A DNA stretch of 64,000 nucleotides. It comes from VAZQ01 sp035293945. Its GTDB lineage: Bacteria > Pseudomonadota > Alphaproteobacteria > Rhizobiales > Xanthobacteraceae. Below are positions 1 to 8,097 of the stretch, in pieces. The position numbers and the translations under genes were made by a program. Location: positions 62,001 through 126,000 of the forward strand of contig DATGLV010000041.1 in the NCBI GenBank assembly GCA_035293945.1, read 5' to 3'. A model generated the notes under the pieces. That model made no database searches. It was not told where the DNA came from and worked only from the letters and a program-made list of their open reading frames with translations. Within the stretch, counting starts at the first letter, position 1, and every line of letters begins with the position of its first letter.

Positions 1-1419
1 TCGCTTGCCATCCCCCTTGGTGTCGAGCACCAGCGGGGTCCAGCCTTGCGACTTGGCCGCATCATGGGTCTCGTCCCACTTCTTGGTGTCGACCCAACCG
101 ACCACACCGCCGCCACCGCCCGACGAGGTCCACAACACGCCGTTTTTGTCGAAGTTGAGGTGGTGCGTGGTGAAGCAGGTGTCGACGAACTCGAACTTGT
201 CGGTCTTCGGGTCGTAGACGATCAGCATGCGCTGGCTTTCGTTCAGCGGGAACGCCTTGGCGGACGGAAGGTCGGAACCTGCCTTGCAGAACGCCGGCTC
301 ATTATGCTGATCGCGGAAGGCGGCGGTCATCCAGATGCGGCCCTTGTCGTCCATGGTCGCGTTGTGATTGTTGAAGTGCGCCGTCCAAATCTTCTCCTCG
401 CCCCAATAGGCCGACGGCCCGAGCGGCTTCTCCATGGCGGCATGGCCGGGTCCAAGCATCTCGTGCATGTCCTGGTCGCGGCGCGGCGCCGGATGCTCCG
501 TCGCGCTGACGGTCTTGAGGTCCAGCACCGGGAAAGCGTCCATGCTGTATTCAGGCTGGCCATAGAGATTGCCGTAGGCGTTGACCGTCGGGTTGCGCTT
601 GTCGGTCGCGGTCAGGTCGTGCAGGTAATGCTTCTCGTCCGACCAGTCGTAGGTGGTGACCACGACGTTGCGCTCGACTCCCTCGGGACGCTTGGGCGTT
701 GAATGCGGCAGCTCGCCCTTGGCGATGCGATCGGTCCAGTCGGCCAAATACCCGAGCGGGGCAGCCTGCAGCTGGCCGGCGATGATGTTGACCATGAGCT
801 CGCCTGCCTGGCCGGCTTGCGTGCGCTGCATCCAGGCATCCTTAGAGTTGGTGCCGAAGGCAGCCGGAATGGTGCGCGTCGCCAGCGTGCCGAGTTGGTG
901 GCAGCCGACGCAGCCGTTATTCTTCATCAGGTTGACGTAGTCGATCTGCCTGGGCGCGATACCGTTCTTGCCGAACTGGCTGGCATCCGGAATCTTCATC
1001 ATCGAGTACCAGTAGATCGCCGGATAGTACTGTGCGGCCGCCTTGGCGTCGGGAGCCGGCACCGAGGTCAGGTTGATGATCTTGCCGGGCTCACCCGGCA
1101 CCTTGGGCGAATCGACCAGCCCATAACCGCGCACCCAGATCGTGTATTTCGCCTTCGGCAGATCGGGGATGACATAGCGGCCCTGATCATCGGTGACGAC
1201 GATCTTGGCGTAACGGGTCGGCAGATCCTTGGTCTCGGCGATCACCCACACGCCGGCTTCCGGTCCATTCGGGCCGGTGACCTGGCCGCCGATATCGACC
1301 GGCTTGATGTTGACGCCGGGCGGGGCCTGTTGGGCGGATACCTGCGTCGGCGCAACCGCAAGGGCGCTAGCGAGCGCGAGCGGCGCGACGCCAAAATAGA
1401 GCTTGCTCTTCATCCTCAT
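1..1419 (-). CDS. Secreted c-type cytochrome with carboxypeptidase-regulatory-like domain (3' end outside window)
   Basis: The reading frame is open from an ATG at 1419 to the window edge, so the C-terminus is missing. GAGAGG lies about 10 nt upstream of 1419; a second ATG at 1413 is possible. Residues 1-29 form a Sec signal peptide ending VSA/Q. Residues about 40-125 resemble a carboxypeptidase regulatory-like beta-sandwich (GGQVTGPNGPEAGVWV). A haem c motif CVGCH lies at about 170-174. The remainder contains repeated short motifs such as DDKGRIWMTA and DKNGVLWTSS, which suggest a beta-propeller of the Vgb/SMP-30 type. A periplasmic electron-transfer or dehydrogenase-like role is inferred, with no substrate evident. 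The leader carries the 15-bp tandem array at 1440-1527. Confidence 0.85.
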   Translation of the reverse strand, partial: MRMKSKLYFGVAPLALASALAVAPTQVSAQQAPPGVNIKPVDIGGQVTGPNGPEAGVWVIAETKDLPTRYAKIVVTDDQGRYVIPDLPKAKYTIWVRGYGLVDSPKVPGEPGKIINLTSVPAPDAKAAAQYYPAIYWYSMMKIPDASQFGKNGIAPRQIDYVNLMKNNGCVGCHQLGTLATRTIPAAFGTNSKDAWMQRTQAGQAGELMVNIIAGQLQAAPLGYLADWTDRIAKGELPHSTPKRPEGVERNVVVTTYDWSDEKHYLHDLTATDKRNPTVNAYGNLYGQPEYSMDAFPVLDLKTVSATEHPAPRRDQDMHEMLGPGHAAMEKPLGPSAYWGEEKIWTAHFNNHNATMDDKGRIWMTAAFRDQHNEPAFCKAGSDLPSAKAFPLNESQRMLIVYDPKTDKFEFVDTCFTTHHLNFDKNGVLWTSSGGGGGVVGWVDTKKWDETHDAAKSQGWTPLVLDTKGDGKR

Positions 1420-1439
1420 TGTCCACGTTCCTCTCTCGT

Positions 1440-1527
1440 GAATTTCACGTCTCGATATCTCAGTCTCGGTATTTGAGGTCTCAGTATTTGAGGTCTCAGT
1501 ATTTGAGGTCTCGATATTTCACGTCTC
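1440..1527. repeat. 15-bp tandem repeat array, about six degenerate copies
   Basis: Units of about 15 bp run head to tail. The best three copies (1468-1482, 1483-1497, 1498-1512) are nearly identical, with core TATTTGAGGTCTC. The flanking copies at about 1440-1453, 1454-1467 and 1513-1527 are degenerate (GATATTTCACGTCTC at the right). On the minus strand the array lies in the leader of the cytochrome gene, starting about 20 nt upstream of its ATG. It is not translated in that gene. Confidence 0.9.
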
Positions 1528-1596
1528 GTCAGGGCCGGAAGGCTCTTGATCCTTGCGTTCACTCATCCTTGTGCTCTTGCGTTATCTCGCGTTCGG

Positions 1597-1620
1597 GTCG
1601 TTGTCGTTGTCGTTGTCGTT
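1597..1620. repeat. GTCGTT hexanucleotide repeat, four perfect copies
   Basis: Four perfect GTCGTT units are followed by a partial fifth. The array is intergenic, upstream of the cytochrome gene and its 15-bp array. Simple repeats of this kind can change length by slippage; no function is evident. Confidence 0.85.
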
Positions 1621-1897
1621 GCGTCAAATGTCGCTGGTTTGGGCATCGTTGCCTTTAGCGGCTTGCTTGGGTTGGCACAAACGTCAGGGGCAAGTTGCGT
1701 TAAGGGCTTGGCCTGCTTGTGCTTGCGTTCGCGTTTCGACTGCCATCCAAGCAAACCGCTGTTCCCGGGCGTCTCTGGAACGGGCCGGAAGATAGCACAG
1801 CGGCGTAGCCGTCAATAGCCCTTAGGGGTGGGCCTCGCGTGGGGTCGTCCCTACGACCCGTACGCCCGCGTGGCATCGAGAGGGCGAGGCCATATGG

Positions 1898-1917
1898 GCT
1901 CCTGCTTCCGCAGGAGC
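1898..1917. repeat. REP-like palindrome
   Basis: A perfect inverted repeat has arms GCTCCTGC and GCAGGAGC (8 bp) around a TTCC loop. It is followed by a direct duplication of GAGCGACCCAT. It lies just past the 3' end of the leftward Tat-exported protein gene (stop at 1947) and resembles short extragenic palindromes common in Bradyrhizobium-like genomes. It could act as a transcript-end stem-loop. There is no T-tract. Confidence 0.6.
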
Positions 1918-1946
1918 GACCCATCGCATGAGCGACCCATAGCATC

Positions 1947-3950
1947 TCACCCCAGCTTGGCGCGCTGGCCTTCCAGCAGCTTGGTGATGGCGCCCCGGTG
2001 GGCCGGCGCGATCGCGGCAACGGCGCTCGCGGCGAGCTCGTTGAGAGCACCTTTGGCCGCCTCGGTCGCACCAGCCTCGACCTGCCGGAACGCCGCCACG
2101 TATTGGTTCACGAGGGCGGCCCGTTGCGCGGATGCCTCCTTCTGCGCCCCGAAAGCGGTATCGGGAAGCTTCACCAGCGCCGACTTGAGCTCGCCCCAGC
2201 CGAGATCGATGACGATGGGTTTCACACGCATCAGATCGCCCGCGATCTGCGACAGGCCCGCAACCTGGCTCACGAAATAATCGCGATCGAAGCCGTGCGC
2301 ACCGGCTTCGGTATCGAGCTGCGCATAGGTCTGCGTCCACCCTCCGGGCCAATCGCCCGCCAGACCCAATCCCGGGATGCCGTAGAAGCGGCCCTTGTTC
2401 ATCGGGCTCTTGACGCGCGCCTGGAAGCCGCCGTTGACGCCGGGCGCGACGTCGCCGGCCTTGACGTCGACCCGCGGCCAGCGATTATCGGTCGCCGCGC
2501 GCGCGATCGTCTCAATGAGCCAGATATTGTTGTTGTAGACATCCATGAGGCTGGTGATGACGCCGCCGTTTTCCGGGCTCTCGGACGAATAGGTGTAGTG
2601 ATTGCCGTCCGGCCCCGTCTCGATCGTCTGCCGGCCTCCCATATGCTCCATGCCGAGCGTCGCCACGACCTGCTTCAGGCGCTCCGGATGCAGGGTGTAA
2701 TAATCGAACTGCGGCCAGCTCGCCTCCCCGCCCGGCATGAAGTGCCGGCAATCGAAGTAGAAGGCGAGCGTGCGCGGCCGCGCCGACTGCGGCAGATGAT
2801 TGAAGTAGGAGAGAATGCCGAGCATGCCGAGGCCGCCATTCTCCTCGACGAGCGACATGGCATCGGTGTGGGTAGCGAGCAGGACCTGCTCGTCCTCCGG
2901 CGTGCCGTAGTCGCGGCCCGGCAAAAAGGCGATGTAGGATTTGCCGATCGAGCGCTCGAACCGAGCGGTGAGCGTCAAGGTCGCGGTCTTGCCGGCCTTG
3001 GCATCGGCCAGCACCTTGGCGCCGTTGACGCGATCGAGCGCAAGCGTCGGGCAGTTGACGTAATGCGCACCGAGCCCGGCCTTGCCGTCGGGTGTATAGA
3101 CGCTGCGTTGCGCGAGCCCGAAGGCCGAGCCCGGCGATAGGTCGTAGACAATAACAATGCCGGCGGCGTCACCCTTGATGCCGATCGCGGCACAAGCGTT
3201 GAGCTGGCTCCAGGCCCAGCGGCAATGATAGGAGCTGGTGACGCTTGCGGGCGGTGGAACAAACAGCGGCGGCCAGTTGCCGGGCGAGCGCCACTCGTAA
3301 TCGGTCGGCGTGAAGTTATCGAGGAATGCCTCGGAATAGGGCGGCGCCGGATAGGGCGGGGTCGCAAACACGAGAATCTTGCCGGCGATCTCGGCGGCCG
3401 CGGGCGGATGCGCCGCATCACAGTAGAGCATCGGCGCGGTGATGCCGCCGGGGGGCGTAAACCCCGAAGTCATTCCATAGGAGGCGACCACCGGAACCGG
3501 CACACCGTCGGTGAGGAGCTTCTCGACCGCGCGGCCGGAGTCGTGGCTGTGCGTGCCGCGGTCCGGCCAATCGTCGACGATGTAGTGATCATAAGGAATC
3601 TCGACGTAGTCGAGATCGACGGCGCCGAGCGCCCCGAGCTTCTCGACCAGGAAATCGGTGTAGCGCTTCCACCCCGAGCTGCCCGCATAGGTCGGACCAC
3701 CTTGGGCCTTGAACACGTTCCAGTCCCAGGCCTGATCCGGCGTGATCATGAATTGCGGATCGATCTTGGAACGCGCCGTGTCAGCGGGAGCCGGCGCCGC
3801 CACAGCCCCCTGCCCCCACGGAGTCTGGGCGCTCAGCACCGTTCCGGCCGCGGCACCCGCAGCATCTCGCAAAAAAGCACGGCGAGAGAACTTCCGGCGG
3901 AGGCCGCTGGTGCGGCGCAAGCCGCCGGAATGTTGTTGCGATCTGCTCAT
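1947..3950 (-). CDS. Tat-exported PA/M28-peptidase-like protein
   Basis: The predicted protein has 667 residues. ATG at 3950 is preferred because AAGGCGG lies 8 nt upstream; a TTG 36 bp further up is the alternative. A twin-arginine signal (SRRAFLRD, about residues 22-29) is followed by an Ala-rich hydrophobic segment, so export of a folded protein is expected. The middle resembles a protease-associated domain. Residues about 355-410 resemble the M28 aminopeptidase core (ATHTDA, then EENGG). However, the usual Asp-Asn pair reads Glu-Glu-Asn, and the usual Glu-Glu catalytic pair appears as Asp-Cys (FDCRHF). It may therefore be a divergent or inactive M28 relative. No neighbour suggests a substrate. 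The fold call is moderate and the activity unknown. Confidence 0.8.
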   Translation of the reverse strand: MSRSQQHSGGLRRTSGLRRKFSRRAFLRDAAGAAAGTVLSAQTPWGQGAVAAPAPADTARSKIDPQFMITPDQAWDWNVFKAQGGPTYAGSSGWKRYTDFLVEKLGALGAVDLDYVEIPYDHYIVDDWPDRGTHSHDSGRAVEKLLTDGVPVPVVASYGMTSGFTPPGGITAPMLYCDAAHPPAAAEIAGKILVFATPPYPAPPYSEAFLDNFTPTDYEWRSPGNWPPLFVPPPASVTSSYHCRWAWSQLNACAAIGIKGDAAGIVIVYDLSPGSAFGLAQRSVYTPDGKAGLGAHYVNCPTLALDRVNGAKVLADAKAGKTATLTLTARFERSIGKSYIAFLPGRDYGTPEDEQVLLATHTDAMSLVEENGGLGMLGILSYFNHLPQSARPRTLAFYFDCRHFMPGGEASWPQFDYYTLHPERLKQVVATLGMEHMGGRQTIETGPDGNHYTYSSESPENGGVITSLMDVYNNNIWLIETIARAATDNRWPRVDVKAGDVAPGVNGGFQARVKSPMNKGRFYGIPGLGLAGDWPGGWTQTYAQLDTEAGAHGFDRDYFVSQVAGLSQIAGDLMRVKPIVIDLGWGELKSALVKLPDTAFGAQKEASAQRAALVNQYVAAFRQVEAGATEAAKGALNELAASAVAAIAPAHRGAITKLLEGQRAKLG

Positions 3951-4212
3951 GACGCGTTCCGCCTTTTCCAATGCGGTTGTCGGCAAGCTCGAGCCGTCTT
4001 GGTCGCTCTTTCGTTGCGCGCAGCCGGCTTGGGCGATCGATTAGATCACAACAAAGTCCGGCCTGAAAAGGGCGCCAGCCCGCCCACATTCACGCCACGG
4101 CGACGGCGCGGAGATTTGCTGTACAATCGCGGCGAGCAGGAGGGCTGGCTGTTCTTGGAATTCTCGTCGCCGCGCAGCGATCCCCATTCTCAGGACCGGC
4201 GGAGCAGCAGCA

Positions 4213-4941
4213 ATGGGCGGACAGGTCTCCGGCATCAGGGCGAGCGTGGGCTTTGCTTCCGAGATCGGCGCGCGCGAGCGAAATGAGGATTTCGCCGGCG
4301 CCATACTGGGGTGGAAGCTGCCGCGGCCGCGGCGCGACCTGGTGGCAGCGCTCGCCGACGGCATCGGCGGCGCCAAGGGCGGGCGCGTCGCAGCCGAGAC
4401 GGCGGTGCGCGGCTTCCTCGATGGCTTTTGCGAGCTGCCCGAAAGTGTTGACGTGCATGGCACGGCGACGCGGGTTATTGACGCGCTCAACAGCTGGATC
4501 TTTTCGCTCGGCCGGCGCGATGCTGCCTTGGCGGAAATGGGTTGCACCTTCACGGCGCTGGTCCTGCGTGCGGACAGCGCCCACGTTTTGCATGTCGGGG
4601 ACAGCCGCGCCTACCTCTTGCGTGGCGATCGCCTCGCCTTGCTAACCACCGATCACGTCCACGCAGTGGGCGGCCGCCGCTCGAGCATTCTTACGCGCGC
4701 GCTCGGTGCCGAGCCCGAGGTGCGGCTCGACTACACATCGCGCCCGATCGTGCCGCATGATCGCTTCTTGTTGTGCAGCGACGGCGTGCACGGCGCGCTG
4801 CCGGCCGAGGCGATCGCCGCAATCCTGCACCGAGGCTTGGCGTCAGATGATTGCGCGCAAGCACTGGTGACGGCCGCACTCGATGCCGGCGGAAGCGACA
4901 ACGCCACCGCGCTGGTGATCGATGTGGCGGCAATAAGATGA
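4213..4941 (+). CDS. PP2C-type (PPM) serine/threonine protein phosphatase
   Basis: This 242-residue stand-alone PPM phosphatase dephosphorylates Ser/Thr residues using two metal ions. The acidic metal-binding motifs are in order: RNED (23-26), ADGIGG (48-53), GDSR (129-132), CSDGVHG (188-194) and SDNATA (228-233). The length matches a bare catalytic domain without the fused kinase or sensor domain seen in some bacterial relatives. ATG at 4213 follows GGCGGAG about 10 nt upstream. No kinase partner lies nearby. The gene is convergent with the small membrane protein at 4980-5180. Confidence 0.92.
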   Translation: MGGQVSGIRASVGFASEIGARERNEDFAGAILGWKLPRPRRDLVAALADGIGGAKGGRVAAETAVRGFLDGFCELPESVDVHGTATRVIDALNSWIFSLGRRDAALAEMGCTFTALVLRADSAHVLHVGDSRAYLLRGDRLALLTTDHVHAVGGRRSSILTRALGAEPEVRLDYTSRPIVPHDRFLLCSDGVHGALPAEAIAAILHRGLASDDCAQALVTAALDAGGSDNATALVIDVAAIR

Positions 4942-4979
4942 GCAGTTTGGAAAAACATGCTGCCACCCATCAATTTTCA

Positions 4980-5180
4980 TCATTCCCCTTTTATCAGCAG
5001 GCTGAGGAGCCAGAGCGCTGAAGCGATCACGCTGGCGAACAAAATGGCGACGCTGCCAAACGCGACGAATCCCATGAGAATCTCGAAGAGGAAGTGGAGC
5101 ACTAAGACAGCCATCCCGTCGGCGGCGGGCACCCTGAAATAACTCTCGATCGGGCTGAAAACCCACTTCGGGGCGGACAC
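4980..5180 (-). CDS. Small hydrophobic membrane protein of unknown function
   Basis: This frame encodes 66 residues from a GTG at 5180, or 44 residues from an ATG at 5114. Most of it is hydrophobic, with two likely transmembrane helices (MAVLVLHFLFEILMGFVAF, then ILFASVIASALWLLSLL) and a charged tail KGE. The composition is convincing for a membrane peptide, but no strong Shine-Dalgarno sequence is seen at either start. It is convergent with the phosphatase gene. No family is recognised. Confidence 0.55.
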   Translation of the reverse strand: MSAPKWVFSPIESYFRVPAADGMAVLVLHFLFEILMGFVAFGSVAILFASVIASALWLLSLLIKGE

Positions 5181-5472
5181 GAGGGATTACCGTCACCGCC
5201 ATCCGGCAGAGGCGTTGGCCCCGGAGACCTTGTCTGGCGGAGCCGCCAGTCAGCTGAGGTCGCTCGGAGAGCCCAACAGCCGGTACGCCCTACCCTCGGC
5301 AAAGTAACTTGTGCTACCTGCTCCGGCAAGTCGCATCGCCAGGCAGTCCCCAGCCCGAGGGCGCCTGATTCTGGCATTGCCGCCATAGCCCGACTTGAAG
5401 GGGCCGGCCATTGAGGCCGTTGGGCGCCAAAACTATCATCGGGCTGACCATCTCCACGGAGTGCCGGGCCAG

Positions 5473-6141
5473 ATGCTAAGTTGGTTTCGGGCGTTGATGC
5501 CCAAGGAGGAACGATTCTTTGAATTGTTCGAGCGTCACGCCGGGGTCGTGGTGGCCGGGGCGGAGGCGCTACGCGAAATGCTCCGGAGCGACGCCAGCGT
5601 CGAAGGCTACTGCAGGGAGATATTTCGCCTCGAGGCGGAAGCCGACGACATCACCCGCGAGGTTCTGACCGCGGTTCGACGCAGCTTCATTACGCCGTTC
5701 GACCGCACCGACATTCAGGGCCTCATCAGCTCGATGGATGATTCGATCGACCAGATGAACAAGACCGCCAAGACGATTGTGATGTTCGAGGTGCGCAGCT
5801 TTGAGCCGCATATGCGGGAAATGAGCGATGTGATCCTGCAGGCCGCAAAGCTCGTATTGGAGGCGGTCCCCCTCATGAGCCAGATCGGCGCCAACGCTCC
5901 GCGCCTGAATGCGCTGACCGGCAAGATCATCGGAATCGAAGAGCAAGCTGATGATATCTACAACCAGGGACTCAAGGCCCTTTTCCTTGCCAATCGCGGC
6001 GGGGAGGGAAAGGACCCGAGCCAGAGCAATGCCATGAATTTCATCATCGGCTCGGAGGTTTACGATCACCTGGAAAAGATCGTCGACTGCTTCGAAGACG
6101 TCTCCAACGAGATCAATTCGATCACCATCGATCAACTTTGA
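5473..6141 (+). CDS. DUF47/PhoU-like phosphate transport accessory protein
   Basis: This 222-residue protein belongs to the DUF47 (TIGR00153) family, all-helical and related to PhoU. It opens with WFRALMPKEERFFELFERHA, typical of the family, and has a second helical bundle repeat in the C-terminal half. ATG at 5473 is chosen; a TTG at 5395 would add 26 residues that do not look like the family. It lies 15 bp upstream of the Pit transporter, the conserved orfA-pit arrangement of rhizobia. DUF47 proteins are thought to modulate Pit activity at the cytoplasmic face. No Pho box was recognised upstream. Confidence 0.93.
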   Translation: MLSWFRALMPKEERFFELFERHAGVVVAGAEALREMLRSDASVEGYCREIFRLEAEADDITREVLTAVRRSFITPFDRTDIQGLISSMDDSIDQMNKTAKTIVMFEVRSFEPHMREMSDVILQAAKLVLEAVPLMSQIGANAPRLNALTGKIIGIEEQADDIYNQGLKALFLANRGGEGKDPSQSNAMNFIIGSEVYDHLEKIVDCFEDVSNEINSITIDQL

Positions 6142-6156
6142 AATCAAGCTCCGCCG

Positions 6157-7161
6157 ATGAATGCAATTCAGAGCCTGCCGGCGCTCGCCGGCCTCATCGT
6201 GGTGGCGCTTGCGTTCGATTTCCTCAACGGCCTGCACGACACCGCAAACTCGATAGCGACGCTCGTTTCCACCCGCATGCTCCAGCCCCGGTACGCGGTG
6301 ATCTGGGCCGCTTTTTTCAACTTCGTGGCCTTTCTTCTTTTCGGGGTTCACGTCGCTCGCACCGTCGGGGTCGGCATCGTGGCGGCCGATATCATGGATG
6401 CTCACGTGATCTTTGGTGCATTGATGGGGGCGATCTCCTGGAACCTGATCACCTGGTGGGCCGGCATTCCGTCGAGCAGCTCGCATGCACTCATCGGTGG
6501 GCTCCTCGGCGCGGGCATCACCAAGGCGGGTATTGGATCTATTGTTTGGTTTGGGGTCCTTACGACAGGCGCCTTCATCGTGCTGTCGCCGCTGCTGGGG
6601 TTCTTTCTTGCTTTGGCTCTGGTGCTCCTCGTTTCATGGGCATTCGTGCGGGCAACACCGCGAGCCGTCGAGGGCACATTCCACTGGCTGCAGTTCGCTT
6701 CCGCCTCGCTCATCTCGCTCGGCCACGGTGGAAACGATGCGCAGAAGACCATGGGCATCATCGCTGTGCTCCTGTTCTCGCAGGGTCGGCTTGGTGGGGA
6801 GTTCTACGTCCCGTTCTGGGTGGTCATCACCTGCCAGACCGCCATGGCGCTTGGGACGTTGGTGGGCGGCTGGCGGATCGTGCGCACCGTTGGATCGAAG
6901 ATCACGCGGTTGACGCCGGTGCAGGGTTGCTGCGCCTCGACCGCAGGCGCCGTCATGCTGTTCGCGGCGACTTATCTGGGAATTCCCGTATCGACGACGC
7001 ACACCGTGACCGGCTCGGTGATCGGCGTGGGGGCGGCCCGCAAAGTCTCCGCGGTTCGCTGGCGCATTGCCACCAACATCGTCATTGCCTGGATCATAAC
7101 CCTTCCGGCCTCCGCCGCCATGGCGGCCGGCTTCTACTTCCTGTCCAAGCTCGCACCCTGA
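6157..7161 (+). CDS. pit: Low-affinity inorganic phosphate transporter, Pit family
   Basis: This 334-residue inner-membrane protein has about ten predicted helices. It carries both Pit half-signatures: FDFLNGLHDTANSIATLVS near the N-terminus and GHGGNDAQKTMG in the second half. Pit proteins import metal-phosphate by proton symport. The gene starts 15 bp after the DUF47 gene and is probably co-transcribed with it. The length is normal for the bacterial and rhizobial Pit form, without the large loop of E. coli PitA. Confidence 0.95.
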   Translation: MNAIQSLPALAGLIVVALAFDFLNGLHDTANSIATLVSTRMLQPRYAVIWAAFFNFVAFLLFGVHVARTVGVGIVAADIMDAHVIFGALMGAISWNLITWWAGIPSSSSHALIGGLLGAGITKAGIGSIVWFGVLTTGAFIVLSPLLGFFLALALVLLVSWAFVRATPRAVEGTFHWLQFASASLISLGHGGNDAQKTMGIIAVLLFSQGRLGGEFYVPFWVVITCQTAMALGTLVGGWRIVRTVGSKITRLTPVQGCCASTAGAVMLFAATYLGIPVSTTHTVTGSVIGVGAARKVSAVRWRIATNIVIAWIITLPASAAMAAGFYFLSKLAP

Positions 7162-7431
7162 GGCTCGGCCTTCCTACTCGGCCCTGGATGGCGACGGAAT
7201 GACGGATCAGCTCGCCGAAAGCGATCCGATCCCTTTTGCAGTTCCAAGAGCGAAGACCTCGTCAGACTGATCCGGCGTCGGAAGAACGCGCGGCCTCTCC
7301 GGCACCAGCGCAAGCATTGGCCGGAAAGCGGCACAACACCGGGCCATCCGCTCGCGCTATTTTCCTTGAAAGCCAGCCTGCAGCCTCCATATCTGCGGAA
7401 AAGTCGGTAGAAGCTGTTCTCTGAGCATTTG

Positions 7432-8097
7432 ATGCGAGTGCTGGTTATCGAAGACGACGTGATGGTCGGGCGCGGAGTGGTAGAAGCACTGGAGCAGCAC
7501 GGGATGTCCGTCGACTGGGCCCAATCGGGGCCCGATGGTTACGAGGCTCTGATCAACGGCGGCTACGGCAGCGTGCTCCTCGACTTAGGACTCCCAGGAC
7601 TTCCCGGAATGGACCTCCTCAAGCAGGCACGCGGTGCCGGCAATCGCGTCCCCCTGCTCGTCATCACCGCCAGGGACACGTTGGACGAGCGGGTTCGCGC
7701 GCTCGACTTGGGCGCCGATGATTTTCTGGTCAAGCCGTTCGAGGTCCGGGAGCTGGTCGCACGCATTCGCGCCGTCACGCGACGGCACGGCGGATTTGCC
7801 CACTCCATCCTCGAAGCCGGCGAGGTCAGCGTGAACATCGCCACCCACGAGGTCAGCTATCGCGGAACCTGCATGCAGCTTCCGGCGCGGGAGTTCGCTC
7901 TCATGCAGCTTCTCACCGAACGCCGCGGCTCCATCCTGTCGCGCGCGCAGATCGAGGAGCGCCTCTACGGCTGGGGCGAGGAGGTGGAGAGCAATGCCAT
8001 CGATGTGCTGATTCACTCGATCCGAAGGAAGTTCGACAAGGAGATCATCCGAAATGTGCGGGGCGCCGGCTGGATGATCGTGAAATCCGCAACATGA
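7432..8097 (+). CDS. OmpR/TctD-type DNA-binding response regulator
   Basis: The protein has 221 residues from ATG at 7432; a TTG immediately before is less likely. The receiver domain (1-115) has the acidic pair ED at 7-8, phospho-acceptor Asp51 (LLDLGLPG), and the conserved Lys in FLVKPFE. The C-terminal winged helix (about 125-220) has the typical REFALMQLL and SNAIDVLIHSIRRK motifs. The gene overlaps the kinase gene by 4 bp (ATGA), so the pair is translationally coupled. It resembles QseB, TctD and PmrA. The target is unknown; the phosphate operon ends 270 bp upstream on the same strand. Confidence 0.95.
   Translation: MRVLVIEDDVMVGRGVVEALEQHGMSVDWAQSGPDGYEALINGGYGSVLLDLGLPGLPGMDLLKQARGAGNRVPLLVITARDTLDERVRALDLGADDFLVKPFEVRELVARIRAVTRRHGGFAHSILEAGEVSVNIATHEVSYRGTCMQLPAREFALMQLLTERRGSILSRAQIEERLYGWGEEVESNAIDVLIHSIRRKFDKEIIRNVRGAGWMIVKSAT

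Larger units (their letters stand above)
1420..1946. other. Intergenic region with tandem repeats and a palindrome
   Basis: This stretch of about 527 bp separates two leftward genes. It holds the promoter and leader of the cytochrome gene, a 15-bp tandem array, a GTCGTT hexanucleotide array and a REP-like palindrome near the end of the downstream-facing gene. No convincing coding region is seen on either strand; the short frames here show no signal peptide, no good ribosome binding site and low-complexity residues. Confidence 0.7.

Noticed and set aside
1440..1527. CRISPR array
   Set aside because: The repeats are directly adjacent with no spacers; the same holds for 31461-31520.
5234..5249. 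Riboswitch or terminator upstream of the DUF47-pit operon
   Set aside because: CTGGCGG and CCGCCAG form a hairpin, but with only a 2-nt loop, no T-tract and no recognisable riboswitch core.
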